DNA of 51,435 nucleotides from Clostridiales bacterium (GTDB lineage: Bacteria > Bacillota > Clostridia > Lachnospirales > CAG-274): assembly GCA_021200955.1 (NCBI GenBank), contig JAJQFU010000027.1, positions 1 through 51,435 of the forward strand, written 5' to 3'. Shown here piece after piece: positions 1 through 6,571 of the stretch; positions within the stretch are counted from its first letter, which is position 1, and every line of letters begins with the position of its first letter. Position numbers and translations under genes: made by a program. Under the pieces are notes generated by a model. The model did no database searches, had not been told where the DNA came from, and saw only the letters and a list, made by a program, of their open reading frames with translations.

Positions 1-12
1 AGGGCGGTTTTT
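1..12 (+). terminator. 3' end of a truncated antisense RNA (locus A)
   Basis: The first bases read AGGGCGG followed by a T-run. This is the right arm and U-tail of the terminator seen complete at 325-356 in the neighbouring locus B. The rest of this RNA and its promoter lie outside the window. The inference rests on similarity to locus B. Confidence 0.5.
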
Positions 13-73
13 ACTTGCTTAAGATGTATATGATAAGCAATAAAATTGTAAGATATAATATTTGCTCACCCAT
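11..73 (-). CDS. Small hydrophobic peptide, putative type I toxin (locus A)
   Basis: A 20-residue ORF (starts MGEQILYLT, ends YILSK) with a central Leu/Ile run long enough for one membrane segment and a terminal Lys. A strong Shine-Dalgarno (AGGGGGTGA) lies 6 bases before the ATG. The SD can fold into a CCCC-GAAA-GGGG tetraloop hairpin (about 82-94), so translation may be restrained. The leader carries GGGCGGTT, complementary to AACCGCCC just after the stop, which allows a 5'-3' closure of the mRNA. A promoter (TTGAAA, 17 bp, TATTAC) lies at 156-184. The layout matches locus B, whose complete antisense RNA is in the window. Composition resembles tiny type I toxins such as Ibs or Fst, but family membership is an inference. 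It is too short for ordinary gene callers. Confidence 0.6.
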   Translation of the reverse strand: MGEQILYLTILLLIIYILSK

Positions 74-155
74 ATAATCACCCCCTTTCGGGGTACACAA
101 CCGCCCGCAGACTAAAAAAGCCTTACGTTTTCACTTATTCTCTTGTACAAAGTCT

Positions 156-184
156 GTAATACCATATTTCTACACTATTTTCAA
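156..184 (-). promoter_or_regulatory. Promoter of the locus A peptide mRNA
   Basis: On the minus strand: -35 TTGAAA (184-179), 17-bp spacer, -10 TATTAC (161-156). The same -35 and spacing occur at the homologous place in locus B. The predicted transcript begins near GTACAAGAGAATAAGTG, a 5' end shared with the locus B mRNA. Confidence 0.55.
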
Positions 185-238
185 TAATTATTTGTCAAAA
201 TCACCAAAACAAAATTAGAGGAAACTTTACTCAAAATC

Positions 239-267
239 TTGACTTTAATTGGGAAAGGCGTTATAAT
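239..267 (+). promoter_or_regulatory. Promoter of locus B antisense RNA
   Basis: TTGACT at 239-244, 17-bp spacer, consensus TATAAT at 262-267. It reads toward the locus B peptide gene, and no ORF lies between it and the terminator at 325-356, so it should make a short non-coding RNA. Confidence 0.75.
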
Positions 268-273
268 AAAAAT

Positions 274-358
274 ACAAGAGAAATCGTGAAAGCGGTTGTA
301 TCTCTATAATTTTCCGGTTACTATAACCGTCCTATTGGCAGATAGGGCGGTTAATCTT
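274..358 (+). ncRNA. Locus B antisense RNA, putative type I antitoxin
   Basis: A predicted RNA of about 85 nt from the promoter at 239-267 to an intrinsic terminator. Its last 25 or so bases run antisense through the stop codon and 3' end of the hydrophobic peptide gene at 351-413. Its 5' end (TACAAGAGAAAT.GTGAAA) resembles the 5' end of the peptide mRNA (GTACAAGAGAATAAGTGAAA). Its left terminator arm (AACCGTCC) can also pair with GGGCGGTT in the peptide mRNA leader. The antitoxin role is inferred from this layout. Confidence 0.6.
325..356 (+). terminator. Terminator of locus B antisense RNA
   Basis: AACCGTCCTAT (325-335) pairs with ATAGGGCGGTT (342-352) with one T-G wobble; a T-rich tail follows. 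The right arm contains the stop codon of the peptide gene on the opposite strand, so the hairpin lies in the region shared by both convergent transcripts. Confidence 0.75.
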
Positions 359-413
359 TTGCTATAATAATTATAAGTAATATTAAAATTAATATCAGCT
401 CTAAATCACTCAT
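351..413 (-). CDS. Small hydrophobic peptide, putative type I toxin (locus B)
   Basis: A 20-residue ORF: MSDLEL, then an almost pure Ile/Leu stretch, ending AKD. One predicted membrane segment. SD GGGGGGAGG lies 7 bases before the ATG. Upstream CTCCCCC (464-458) is complementary to the SD, so the leader can form an SD-blocking hairpin. Leader bases GGGCGGTT (476-469) complement AACCGCCC at the 3' end. The antisense RNA at 274-358 converges on it. The promoter is at 526-554, directly behind the upstream lipoprotein gene. Amino- and carboxy-terminal charges flanking a hydrophobic core are typical of pore-forming or depolarising type I toxins; function is inferred. Confidence 0.68.
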   Translation of the reverse strand: MSDLELILILILLIIIIAKD

Positions 414-420
414 AGCTTCA

Positions 421-464
421 CCTCCCCCCTATTATTATCTTTCTTTTCCTTAGATATGGGGGAG
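421..464 (-). promoter_or_regulatory. SD-sequestering hairpin in locus B leader
   Basis: In the peptide mRNA, CTCCCCC (464-458) pairs with GGGGGAG of the Shine-Dalgarno (429-422), and inner TATCT/AGATA bases extend the helix. If formed, it hides the ribosome site. The equivalent hairpin in locus A is a shorter CCCC-GAAA-GGGG form. Confidence 0.6.
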
Positions 465-525
465 ACACAACCGCCCGCAGGCTAAAAAAGCCTTACGTTT
501 TCACTTATTCTCTTGTACTTAAATT

Positions 526-554
526 ATAATATCATAATTTTACGGTTTTTTCAA
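526..554 (-). promoter_or_regulatory. Promoter of the locus B peptide mRNA
   Basis: -35 TTGAAA (554-549), 17-bp spacer, -10 TATTAT (531-526) on the minus strand. It begins five bases after the stop codon of the lipoprotein gene. The leader would be about 105 nt. Confidence 0.65.
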
Positions 555-558
555 TATT

Positions 559-1344
559 TTATAATATTTTTTCCGTACTGTTTTCTGAAATGTTATATTT
601 GTATATGTGGGTGTTTTTATTATCCGGCTGAAGCTCTTCGGGCAAATAGGGCATATAATAAATTTCGCTGCGGCTTACGCAGAAATTCAGGGAAGAAATG
701 TCGTAAACAGCTTCCGTTTTGCCTGTGGAAATATCGATTTTTTCAACATAGGAATTATTTTCATAATTGCTCAAATAAATATTCTCATCATCACAGCAAA
801 AATTAAAGCAGTATAAGCCTTCGTAAATCTGTTGAGTTTCTTCCGAATTAAAGTCATATTTATACAGAGCGTTTGAATTGCTTTCGTATATAAGGCAGTC
901 TTTGTTTGCGGATAAGGCAGCTGTACTTGCTTCTGAAAACATATCATTGCTTTTGGTGTTCAGGTCTATTTTGTAAATTCGATTTTCGTCGGCTGAGTTT
1001 GAATAAAAGACGCTGTTTTCCGACAGGGCTAAAGAAGCCGCTTCTATATTGCCGAGTTCGTCGGTTTCACCGCTGTTTCTGTTGTAAATCTTAAGGGTGT
1101 TGTCATTAAAGCCTAAGAAATAATTTTCGTCAAAGGCTTTAAGGCTGAAGCCTTCGGCAATTTTTTCGCTGCTTTGGTCGGCTAAAGAATATTTATATAA
1201 ATCGCCCTTATTATTGCAGTAATAAATATAATCATCTTCAATAAAAAATTTGTCTGCTGCGCTTATATCCCTGTCAGAATCGCAGCCCGACAATATACAA
1301 GCTGTTAAAAGCAATATAACAATTAAAATCATCAATTTTTTCAA
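559..1344 (-). CDS. Lipoprotein with propeller-like repeats (DUF5050-like)
   Basis: 261 residues. The N-terminus has Lys residues, a hydrophobic stretch and the lipobox LSGC, so the mature protein should be anchored to the outer face of the membrane by a lipid-modified Cys near residue 21. The rest is a run of short repeats around 'IYYCNNKGDLYKYSL', 'IYKIDLNTK', 'LYKYDFNSEETQQIY' and 'VEKIDISTGKTEAVY', a pattern seen in DUF5050 and other beta-propeller solute-binding proteins. The start is TTG with SD GGGAGGG eight bases upstream; an in-frame ATG lies four codons in. It follows the small membrane protein gene by 21 bp, suggesting one operon. Ligand unknown. Confidence 0.75.
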   Translation of the reverse strand: MKKLMILIVILLLTACILSGCDSDRDISAADKFFIEDDYIYYCNNKGDLYKYSLADQSSEKIAEGFSLKAFDENYFLGFNDNTLKIYNRNSGETDELGNIEAASLALSENSVFYSNSADENRIYKIDLNTKSNDMFSEASTAALSANKDCLIYESNSNALYKYDFNSEETQQIYEGLYCFNFCCDDENIYLSNYENNSYVEKIDISTGKTEAVYDISSLNFCVSRSEIYYMPYLPEELQPDNKNTHIYKYNISENSTEKIL

Positions 1345-1365
1345 AATAAACCCTCCCTGATAAAA

Positions 1366-1662
1366 TTATATGCTGCAAACTGCTTTCCAAAAGAAAAGCA
1401 AATGTATAAAGCTTAAGAATATAGCTAACGTGCCGGCATAATCGGGAAGTGTTTTTGCACCCTTAAAATATCTTTTTGCGAAAAAATTAAAAATAAGAAT
1501 TGCAAGGGTAGGCAGAATATAGGCTTCAAGATGGAAGCGCGGGTTTATGAAGTAATAAGCTCTCTGCCACACTGTGAAAGGCAGAAAGTTAAAATATTTA
1601 ACCAAACACAAAAGCTCAAAAGCAACGGATATATAACATACAAAATTAATTATTTTCTTCAT
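1366..1662 (-). CDS. Small membrane protein of unknown function
   Basis: 98 residues with about three hydrophobic segments: residues 5-25, 45-63 and 75-95. Lys/Arg lie in the loops (FAKRYFKGAK), consistent with a small integral membrane protein. I do not recognise the family. The SD before ATG 1662 is weak. The lipoprotein gene follows 21 bp downstream in the same direction, so the two are probably cotranscribed. A terminator at 1694-1725 separates it from the YcdB/SLH gene upstream. Confidence 0.55.
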   Translation of the reverse strand: MKKIINFVCYISVAFELLCLVKYFNFLPFTVWQRAYYFINPRFHLEAYILPTLAILIFNFFAKRYFKGAKTLPDYAGTLAIFLSFIHLLFFWKAVCSI

Positions 1663-1693
1663 TAAGTTTTCATCTGAGATAATATTATTTTTA

Positions 1694-1725
1694 AAAACGC
1701 CCTGTTTTGGCAGACAGAGCGTTTT
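1694..1725 (-). terminator. Intrinsic terminator after the YcdB/SLH gene
   Basis: AAAACGCCCTGT pairs with ACAGAGCGTTTT around a short loop with one mismatch. On the minus strand it is followed by T-rich sequence. It lies just past the palindromic repeat at 1743-1913. Confidence 0.65.
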
Positions 1726-1742
1726 ATGAATTTATTGGTTTG

Positions 1743-1913
1743 TTAAGGAAGCGATGATTAATTCACCGAAGCAGATTTGACGCTGATTTTTTCTTGTGCG
1801 AGGAATTTATTCGCAGGCGTAGTCGACAGCCCTACGTCAAGAATACAATGACAAAGCACAAGGGAAAAACAGCGGTGAAGCTGCGATGAGTTAATTAATC
1901 AGCGATTCCTTAA
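1743..1913. repeat. Palindromic MITE-like element, 171 bp
   Basis: The ends are 21-bp inverted repeats (1743-1763 and 1893-1913) that match at 19 of 21 positions; both begin TTAAGGAA and end GATTAATT. A second inverted pair lies inside (1781-1799 and 1857-1875, CGCTG...CTTGTGC) and a third near the centre (CGTAG/CTACG), so the whole element can fold into one long hairpin. It has no ORF. No clear target-site duplication is visible. The right end overlaps the last codons of the YcdB/SLH gene. Confidence 0.7.
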
Positions 1914-3917
1914 ATATCTGTAGAGAATGACCGCCGCTTCTTCATTGGTTAAGGCTTGCGAGCCGTTGAAGCAGTCATTTTGATTCCCTGTCATATAGCC
2001 TAAGCCGTAGGCTATGGCTGCCGCCGCCTTATATTCTTCGTCTATTTCGTCTTTAAAGCAGGAAACATCGAAAATATCCGGGTGGGTCAGAAGCTCGCCG
2101 AAGTCTTTATAATAAGCCAAAATTTCAGCCGCTTCATATCTCGTTAAGCTGCCGCTGTAAACCTTGTCATTGTTATAAAAACGCATTGAAACGCCGCCGT
2201 CCGTTTCCTTATAGCCAATGCGGAAGAAATCGAAAAAGTCTTCGGCGGAAATAGGCTCTTGGGGCTTAAATTCAGACCGTTCAAGATAATAGCCGTTGTT
2301 ATACAGAAGATTAATAATATCCTCATATTTTGAGCCGCTTATGTCGGTATAGCCCTCAAATTCGGCTTTCTCTTCATAAATATCTCCGTTATAGGTTATG
2401 CGTGTGCCTGATTTATCGAGATAAACGCTGTTTAAGCCGAAAAGGTAAACTGCTTTTGCTCCGTCTGTTCCTTCGGGAATATAACAAAGCTCAGGGGCGC
2501 TTATTTCCGTCATAATTTCATAAGCCCTGTCAGTGCCTATAGCGTCGGACACAGAGGGGAAGGAATATTCAGTATTCCATGAAAAGGAGTAGCCTGTAAG
2601 TGCGCCGTCAGCACTGAAGTCTATTTCTATACCGTTAGCCGGAAATTTAGTTCCGTTTGCGGTTCTTATGTAACCAAAGGAATAGCCGTTAATTTTGCCT
2701 GTGAAGTTTTTGTTTTCGGCATATTCAAGCTCGGTTTCGCCGAAGGCTTCGCCTGCAAAGGCTTTGCCCAGTCTTTCGGCGGTTTTAAGCATAGTGTCAT
2801 AATCGGCGGTATCTGTGCTGTTGCTGCCTAAAGCACGTTCATAAGCATAATAGTTATAATAATAAAGAATACAGCCTGTTTCTGCGTCAATTTTAAGATA
2901 AATGTCCGCTTCCGAATTATCTATGTAAATATTCCAATAGTATTTGTCACCTTCATAGCTTTTTGAAAGAGAGCTTAACATATTTGTTTTATCGGCAATA
3001 TAAACCTCTTTTTCGAAAAGAGCCAAGGCTTCGTCGGCAGTTAAAAGCCCCTGTTTATCCTCTATAGAAGCTGTTTCGGCAGCTGAAAGCTTTGCCTCGC
3101 CGGAAGCTTCTTCTGCATCCGCTGTTTCGGCTAAGTCAAATGATGTAGAGCGTGACGCAATCAGATCATTTTCGGGCTCGTCTGCAATCTCTCCTGTTTC
3201 GGCGTCTACTCCGTATGGGCAGTTTTCAAGCCTGTATGCGGCATAAACTGTGTTTTCGTCATCGCCGTACTTTACATAATATTTTAGGCTTAAGTCGCTG
3301 TTTTCTTTATATACCGCAGCTGCTTCTTCGGGGGTAATAAAGCCCTCAGGGTCGGGAACCGTCAAAGCAAGAGACTTTTCCCGGGGTGCTGTGTAGCTTG
3401 TTATTTCGCCGGTATGCTTTGAAACATTGCAGTAAAAATCCGTGTCCAAAACGGAAATGTCATTTATTTCATATGTATAATAAATTGTGTATGTGGGATT
3501 GTAGGAATAGCTTCGGTTGTAAATATTTGAAAACTTTATGTTTTGAACATATTCAGCCGGAGCGGTTTTGTTTATGAAGGCTTGAGCAAAATCCTTTGCT
3601 TCTTCTTTGGTTACTGTGCCTAAGCCCTTATAATCCTCTTCGCTTTTGTAATAGGCTGAAATGTATTTGTTTTCGTTAATAGATACTGACAGGGTTTGAT
3701 CTGTTTCGGTGTTTTTCCAGTCAAGGGTGTAAATTGTTTCGCCCCCGGCTGTTTCATAGGTGTAGTCAAAATCGTCAAATTCGTCGCCTATTGAAAAAGA
3801 TTCCTTTGAATATAAAATAAGGTCTGAAACGTTGCTGTCTTCCGCCGCTGAAATAATCGGGCAGAAGCTTATAGATAAAACTCCCGCCAAAAACATTGAA
3901 ATAACTCTTTTTTTCAT
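1899..3917 (-). CDS. YcdB/YcdC-repeat surface protein with SLH domains
   Basis: 672 residues. Signal peptide MKKRVISMFLAGVLSISF... with probable cleavage after ISAA (about residue 25). Residues about 30-480 hold repeated PepSY-like YcdB/YcdC units (phrases such as 'ITPEEAAAVYKENSDL', 'LTADEALALFEKEVY', 'DAETGCILYYYNY'). Residues about 520-672 are S-layer-homology units ending 'NEEAAVILYRYLRNR', which should bind secondary cell wall polymer. The protein is therefore predicted to be exported and wall-attached; its activity is unknown. SD AAGGAGGGGAA precedes ATG 3917. The last four codons and the stop (1899-1913) lie inside the right end of a MITE-like repeat, so the native C-terminus may have been remodelled by insertion. 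Confidence 0.85.
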   Translation of the reverse strand: MKKRVISMFLAGVLSISFCPIISAAEDSNVSDLILYSKESFSIGDEFDDFDYTYETAGGETIYTLDWKNTETDQTLSVSINENKYISAYYKSEEDYKGLGTVTKEEAKDFAQAFINKTAPAEYVQNIKFSNIYNRSYSYNPTYTIYYTYEINDISVLDTDFYCNVSKHTGEITSYTAPREKSLALTVPDPEGFITPEEAAAVYKENSDLSLKYYVKYGDDENTVYAAYRLENCPYGVDAETGEIADEPENDLIASRSTSFDLAETADAEEASGEAKLSAAETASIEDKQGLLTADEALALFEKEVYIADKTNMLSSLSKSYEGDKYYWNIYIDNSEADIYLKIDAETGCILYYYNYYAYERALGSNSTDTADYDTMLKTAERLGKAFAGEAFGETELEYAENKNFTGKINGYSFGYIRTANGTKFPANGIEIDFSADGALTGYSFSWNTEYSFPSVSDAIGTDRAYEIMTEISAPELCYIPEGTDGAKAVYLFGLNSVYLDKSGTRITYNGDIYEEKAEFEGYTDISGSKYEDIINLLYNNGYYLERSEFKPQEPISAEDFFDFFRIGYKETDGGVSMRFYNNDKVYSGSLTRYEAAEILAYYKDFGELLTHPDIFDVSCFKDEIDEEYKAAAAIAYGLGYMTGNQNDCFNGSQALTNEEAAVILYRYLRNR

Positions 3918-3936
3918 AATAGTTTCCCCTCCTTGT

Positions 3937-3980
3937 CACCTCTCAGTCAGCTGCGCTGACAGCTCCCCTCAAGGGGAGCC
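3937..3980. repeat. Dispersed palindromic repeat, right half
   Basis: CACCTCTCA, then palindrome GTCAGC-TGC-GCTGAC, then palindrome GCTCCCCTCAAGGGGAGC. The same modules occur at 29333-29461 and 50682-50797. It lies between rnpB and the YcdB/SLH gene, about 20 bp upstream of the start codon, so it should be in the leader of that mRNA. Confidence 0.8.
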
Positions 3981-4042
3981 TTAGCGGCGCACTGCACTCA
4001 TAGGCACTTTTACGTTTTGGTGTACGTAAGTCAGCAAAAAAA

Positions 4043-4390
4043 TCGAGCAAATCTGTAAGCCGGGTTCTGTCTTGGATAATCATCTGTCTGAGACTGCTGT
4101 TGCCGGCAGTCTTTAGCGAACCTTACCTGAAACGGGACGAGCAGCCCCCGACGGCAGGGCCGTCTGTTTCTTTTCGTTCTTGCTCCGAATGGGGTTTACA
4201 GAGCCCTTTTTGTTGCCAAAAAGGCGGTGAGCTCTTACCTCACCTTTCCACCCTTACCGCTTTAAGCGGCGGTTTATTTCTGTTGCACTTTCCTTAGAGT
4301 CGCCTCCACCGGACGTTATCCGGCATTCTGCTCTGCGGAGCCCGGACTTTCCTCACCCGTGTTAGGGGTGCGATTATCCGACCTACTCAA
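4043..4390 (-). ncRNA. rnpB: RNase P RNA, class A
   Basis: The minus strand carries the conserved blocks of bacterial RNase P RNA in order: GAGGAAAGTCCGGGCTCC near the 5' end, AGGAAAGTGCAACAGAAA, a GGTAAGGGTGGAAAGGTG block, and ACAGAACCCGGCTTACAG near the 3' end. The ends pair as helix P1 (TTGAGTAGG with TTTGCTCGA), giving about 348 nt. A U-run follows the 3' end (4042-4035). It is the catalytic RNA that removes tRNA 5' leaders. Its first 75 nt overlap the 3' end of the CNNM-like gene on the same strand. No convincing promoter is visible just upstream, so it may start inside that gene or be processed from its mRNA. Confidence 0.96.
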
Positions 4391-5686
4391 TATTTTTGTC
4401 GCCTTAACACTTACAATTCTTTTATCCTCTATTTTTTGTGTTTCAAAACACCACCCGTCAAATTCAAAGCTGAAGCTTTCGGTTTTGTCTTCGGGGATAT
4501 GACCCATTTTTGCTATAACATAGCCCCCCATAGTGTCAATATCGTCCTCGTCAAATTCCTCTGTTTCAAGTTCGTCGGCTACATCCTCAAGAAGAGCCTT
4601 TCCGTCTATAATAAATGTGTTGTCGTCTTCCTTTAAAATTGCGGGAGTTTCGTCAACGTCATATTCGTCCAAAATTTCTCCCATAATTTCTTCAACAATG
4701 TCCTCCATTGTTACTATGCCCAAAGTTCCGCCGTATTCATCAACAACTATGGCAAGATGAATTTTCGACTTCTGCATTTCCTCAAAAATCTCGGCAACCT
4801 TCTTATTTGTGGGCACGTAAAATGTAGGCTTAAGAAGCCTTTTTATGTTAAAACGTGATCTTGAAGTTCTTCTTATATAATAGCGGCTGAAGTCCTTAGT
4901 GTTTAAGATACCTATAATGTTGTCGATAGTGCCTTCATAAACAGGTATTCTTGTGTATTTTTTATATAAAACAACCTTTTTGATGTCATCAAGGGTACAG
5001 TCTGAGGGCAGAGCCACAAGATTTTTTCTGTGGGTGAAAATATCCTCTGCGGTGGTATCGTCAAGAGCGAAAACGTTTTCAATCATTTCACGCTCGTCCT
5101 CGTCGATTGTGCCTGTTTCCTCACCTGTTGTCAAAAGCTGCTGAATTTCGTCCTGAGTGTCCTCTTCTATTTCGAAATCGTCAGGGTCAAAGTCATATTT
5201 CGAAACCTTAAGGCTGAAGGCTGAAATAAGCTTAACCAAGGGGAAAAGCACAAAGGCGGTCAGCTTAAGAATAATTCCGAAGGTGACAATATACCAAACG
5301 GGGTTTTTGGCGGCTATGTTTCGGGGGATAGTTCCCCCCAGAAGTGTAAAAACAAAGGCAAGCACCAAAATAACCACTATAAATGCCAAATATCCCCAAA
5401 CAGTCAGCCCCTCGGGGGTATAAAACACACCTCTGTTTAAGGCAAAAAGTATAACGAGCTTTGAATAAGCCATCATACCCGAAAAAAGAAGTATGATTAC
5501 GCTCATAAGGCTTGCGGCTGAAATATAAAGGTTTGACTTGGCTTTATAGTCCTCAAGTTTTTTCTCCATTTTGGGGTCGTCAATATCATAGGCAAGTCTG
5601 CCGTTTTCGAAAAAGCTTAAGGACGATGAAACTGTTTTTATAATAAATCTGTAAACTATCAGCAGTATTATAATTATGTAGTGCAT
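4316..5686 (-). CDS. CNNM/HlyC-CorC family membrane protein with CBS pair
   Basis: 456 residues. Residues 1-160 form the DUF21/CNNM membrane domain with about four hydrophobic segments. Residues about 190-330 are a CBS-domain pair ('TIDEDEREMIENVFALDD', 'RIPVYEGTIDNIIGIL', 'IHLAIVVDEYGGTLGIVTMEDIVEEIMGEI'). Residues about 345-425 are a CorC_HlyC domain. Family members are linked to magnesium or cobalt efflux; older names call them hemolysins. The last 24 residues (after about ATKIL) are encoded within the 5' part of rnpB and do not look like a conserved domain, so the reading frame simply runs on into the RNA gene until a TAA. No strong SD stands out before ATG 5686. Confidence 0.9.
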   Translation of the reverse strand: MHYIIIILLIVYRFIIKTVSSSLSFFENGRLAYDIDDPKMEKKLEDYKAKSNLYISAASLMSVIILLFSGMMAYSKLVILFALNRGVFYTPEGLTVWGYLAFIVVILVLAFVFTLLGGTIPRNIAAKNPVWYIVTFGIILKLTAFVLFPLVKLISAFSLKVSKYDFDPDDFEIEEDTQDEIQQLLTTGEETGTIDEDEREMIENVFALDDTTAEDIFTHRKNLVALPSDCTLDDIKKVVLYKKYTRIPVYEGTIDNIIGILNTKDFSRYYIRRTSRSRFNIKRLLKPTFYVPTNKKVAEIFEEMQKSKIHLAIVVDEYGGTLGIVTMEDIVEEIMGEILDEYDVDETPAILKEDDNTFIIDGKALLEDVADELETEEFDEDDIDTMGGYVIAKMGHIPEDKTESFSFEFDGWCFETQKIEDKRIVSVKATKILSRSDNRTPNTGEESPGSAEQNAG

Positions 5687-5793
5687 TAATGAAAATCCTC
5701 CTATATGGCTATAATACTACACTTTTGTCTCGAATGCAAGCAATTTTAATATTATAGAAAGAAAAAATATTTATAATAGTGTTTCTTTGGCTC

Positions 5794-5822
5794 TTGCAAT
5801 AAGTGAAAAAAAGTTATATTAT
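5794..5822 (+). promoter_or_regulatory. Promoter upstream of the ttcA-like gene
   Basis: TTGCAA (5794-5799), 17-bp spacer, TATTAT (5817-5822). The start codon lies about 30 bp beyond the expected transcription start. Confidence 0.65.
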
Positions 5823-5859
5823 TAATGTATAAAAGAAAAATTTTTCGGAGTTGTTGCTT

Positions 5860-6567
5860 ATGAAAATGCAGAAGCTTTTAAGCTATATGAGAAGAGCCGT
5901 AGACGAATATAAAATGATAGATGAGGGGGATAAAATCTGCGTAGGTGTTTCCGGCGGAAAGGACTCCCTTGCACTTTTAGCCGGGCTTAAAAACCTTTCT
6001 ATATTTTACCCCAATAAATTTGAGGTTTTCGGTGTATGCGTTGATTTGGGCTTGGGTATGGATTTTTCACCCTTGGAGGAATATGCCGAAAGGATCGGAG
6101 TGGATCTTGTTATCAAAAGGACGGACATAGGGGAGATTATATTTAATGAAAGAAAAGAGAAAAACCCCTGTTCTCTCTGTTCTAAAATGAGGAAGGGTTC
6201 TCTTCACGATGCGGCAGTTGAAATGGGAGCAAACAAGGTGGCTTTGGGTCACAACCGAGACGATGTTTTAGAGACATTTTTTATGAGCCTTTTTTATGAG
6301 GGCAGGCTTCATACATTTTCGCCTGTTACATATTTGTCACGAAAAGACATTGTTTCTATCAGACCTTTGATTTATGCTCCCGAATGCGATGTTAAGGGCT
6401 TTGCAAATTTATATTCACTGCCTGTGGTTAAAAATCTCTGCCCCAATGACGGAAACTCAAAAAGAGAAGCTATGAAAAGCTTTGTTAAGGAACAGAAGCT
6501 TATTTATGACCGCTTTGAAGAAAAGACCTTAGGGGCTATAAAGCGTGCCGGTATAGACGGATGGTGA
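5860..6567 (+). CDS. TtcA-like tRNA 2-thiolation PP-loop ATPase
   Basis: 235 residues from ATG 5860, which sits nine bases after CGGAG; a TTG at 5851 is in frame but too close to that SD. The PP-loop SGGKDS is at 31-36. The Cys pair of NPCSLCSKMRKG is at 104 and 107, and a third Cys (NLCPNDG) is at 194. These three match the [4Fe-4S] ligands of TtcA, which adenylates and thiolates cytidine 32 of certain tRNAs. NRDD (132-135) is also typical. It has its own promoter. The recombinase gene starts five bases after its stop, so the two are probably cotranscribed. Substrate tRNAs in Firmicutes are less settled, so the name is by family. Confidence 0.88.
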   Translation: MKMQKLLSYMRRAVDEYKMIDEGDKICVGVSGGKDSLALLAGLKNLSIFYPNKFEVFGVCVDLGLGMDFSPLEEYAERIGVDLVIKRTDIGEIIFNERKEKNPCSLCSKMRKGSLHDAAVEMGANKVALGHNRDDVLETFFMSLFYEGRLHTFSPVTYLSRKDIVSIRPLIYAPECDVKGFANLYSLPVVKNLCPNDGNSKREAMKSFVKEQKLIYDRFEEKTLGAIKRAGIDGW

Positions 6568-6571
6568 TTTT

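Noticed and set aside
559..816. Plus-strand ORFs (513-806, 607-816) opposite the lipoprotein gene
   Set aside because: They are shadows of the minus-strand gene and lack ribosome sites.
4100..4297. ORF of 65 residues on the plus strand
   Set aside because: It lies antisense inside rnpB; the conserved RNA explains the sequence.
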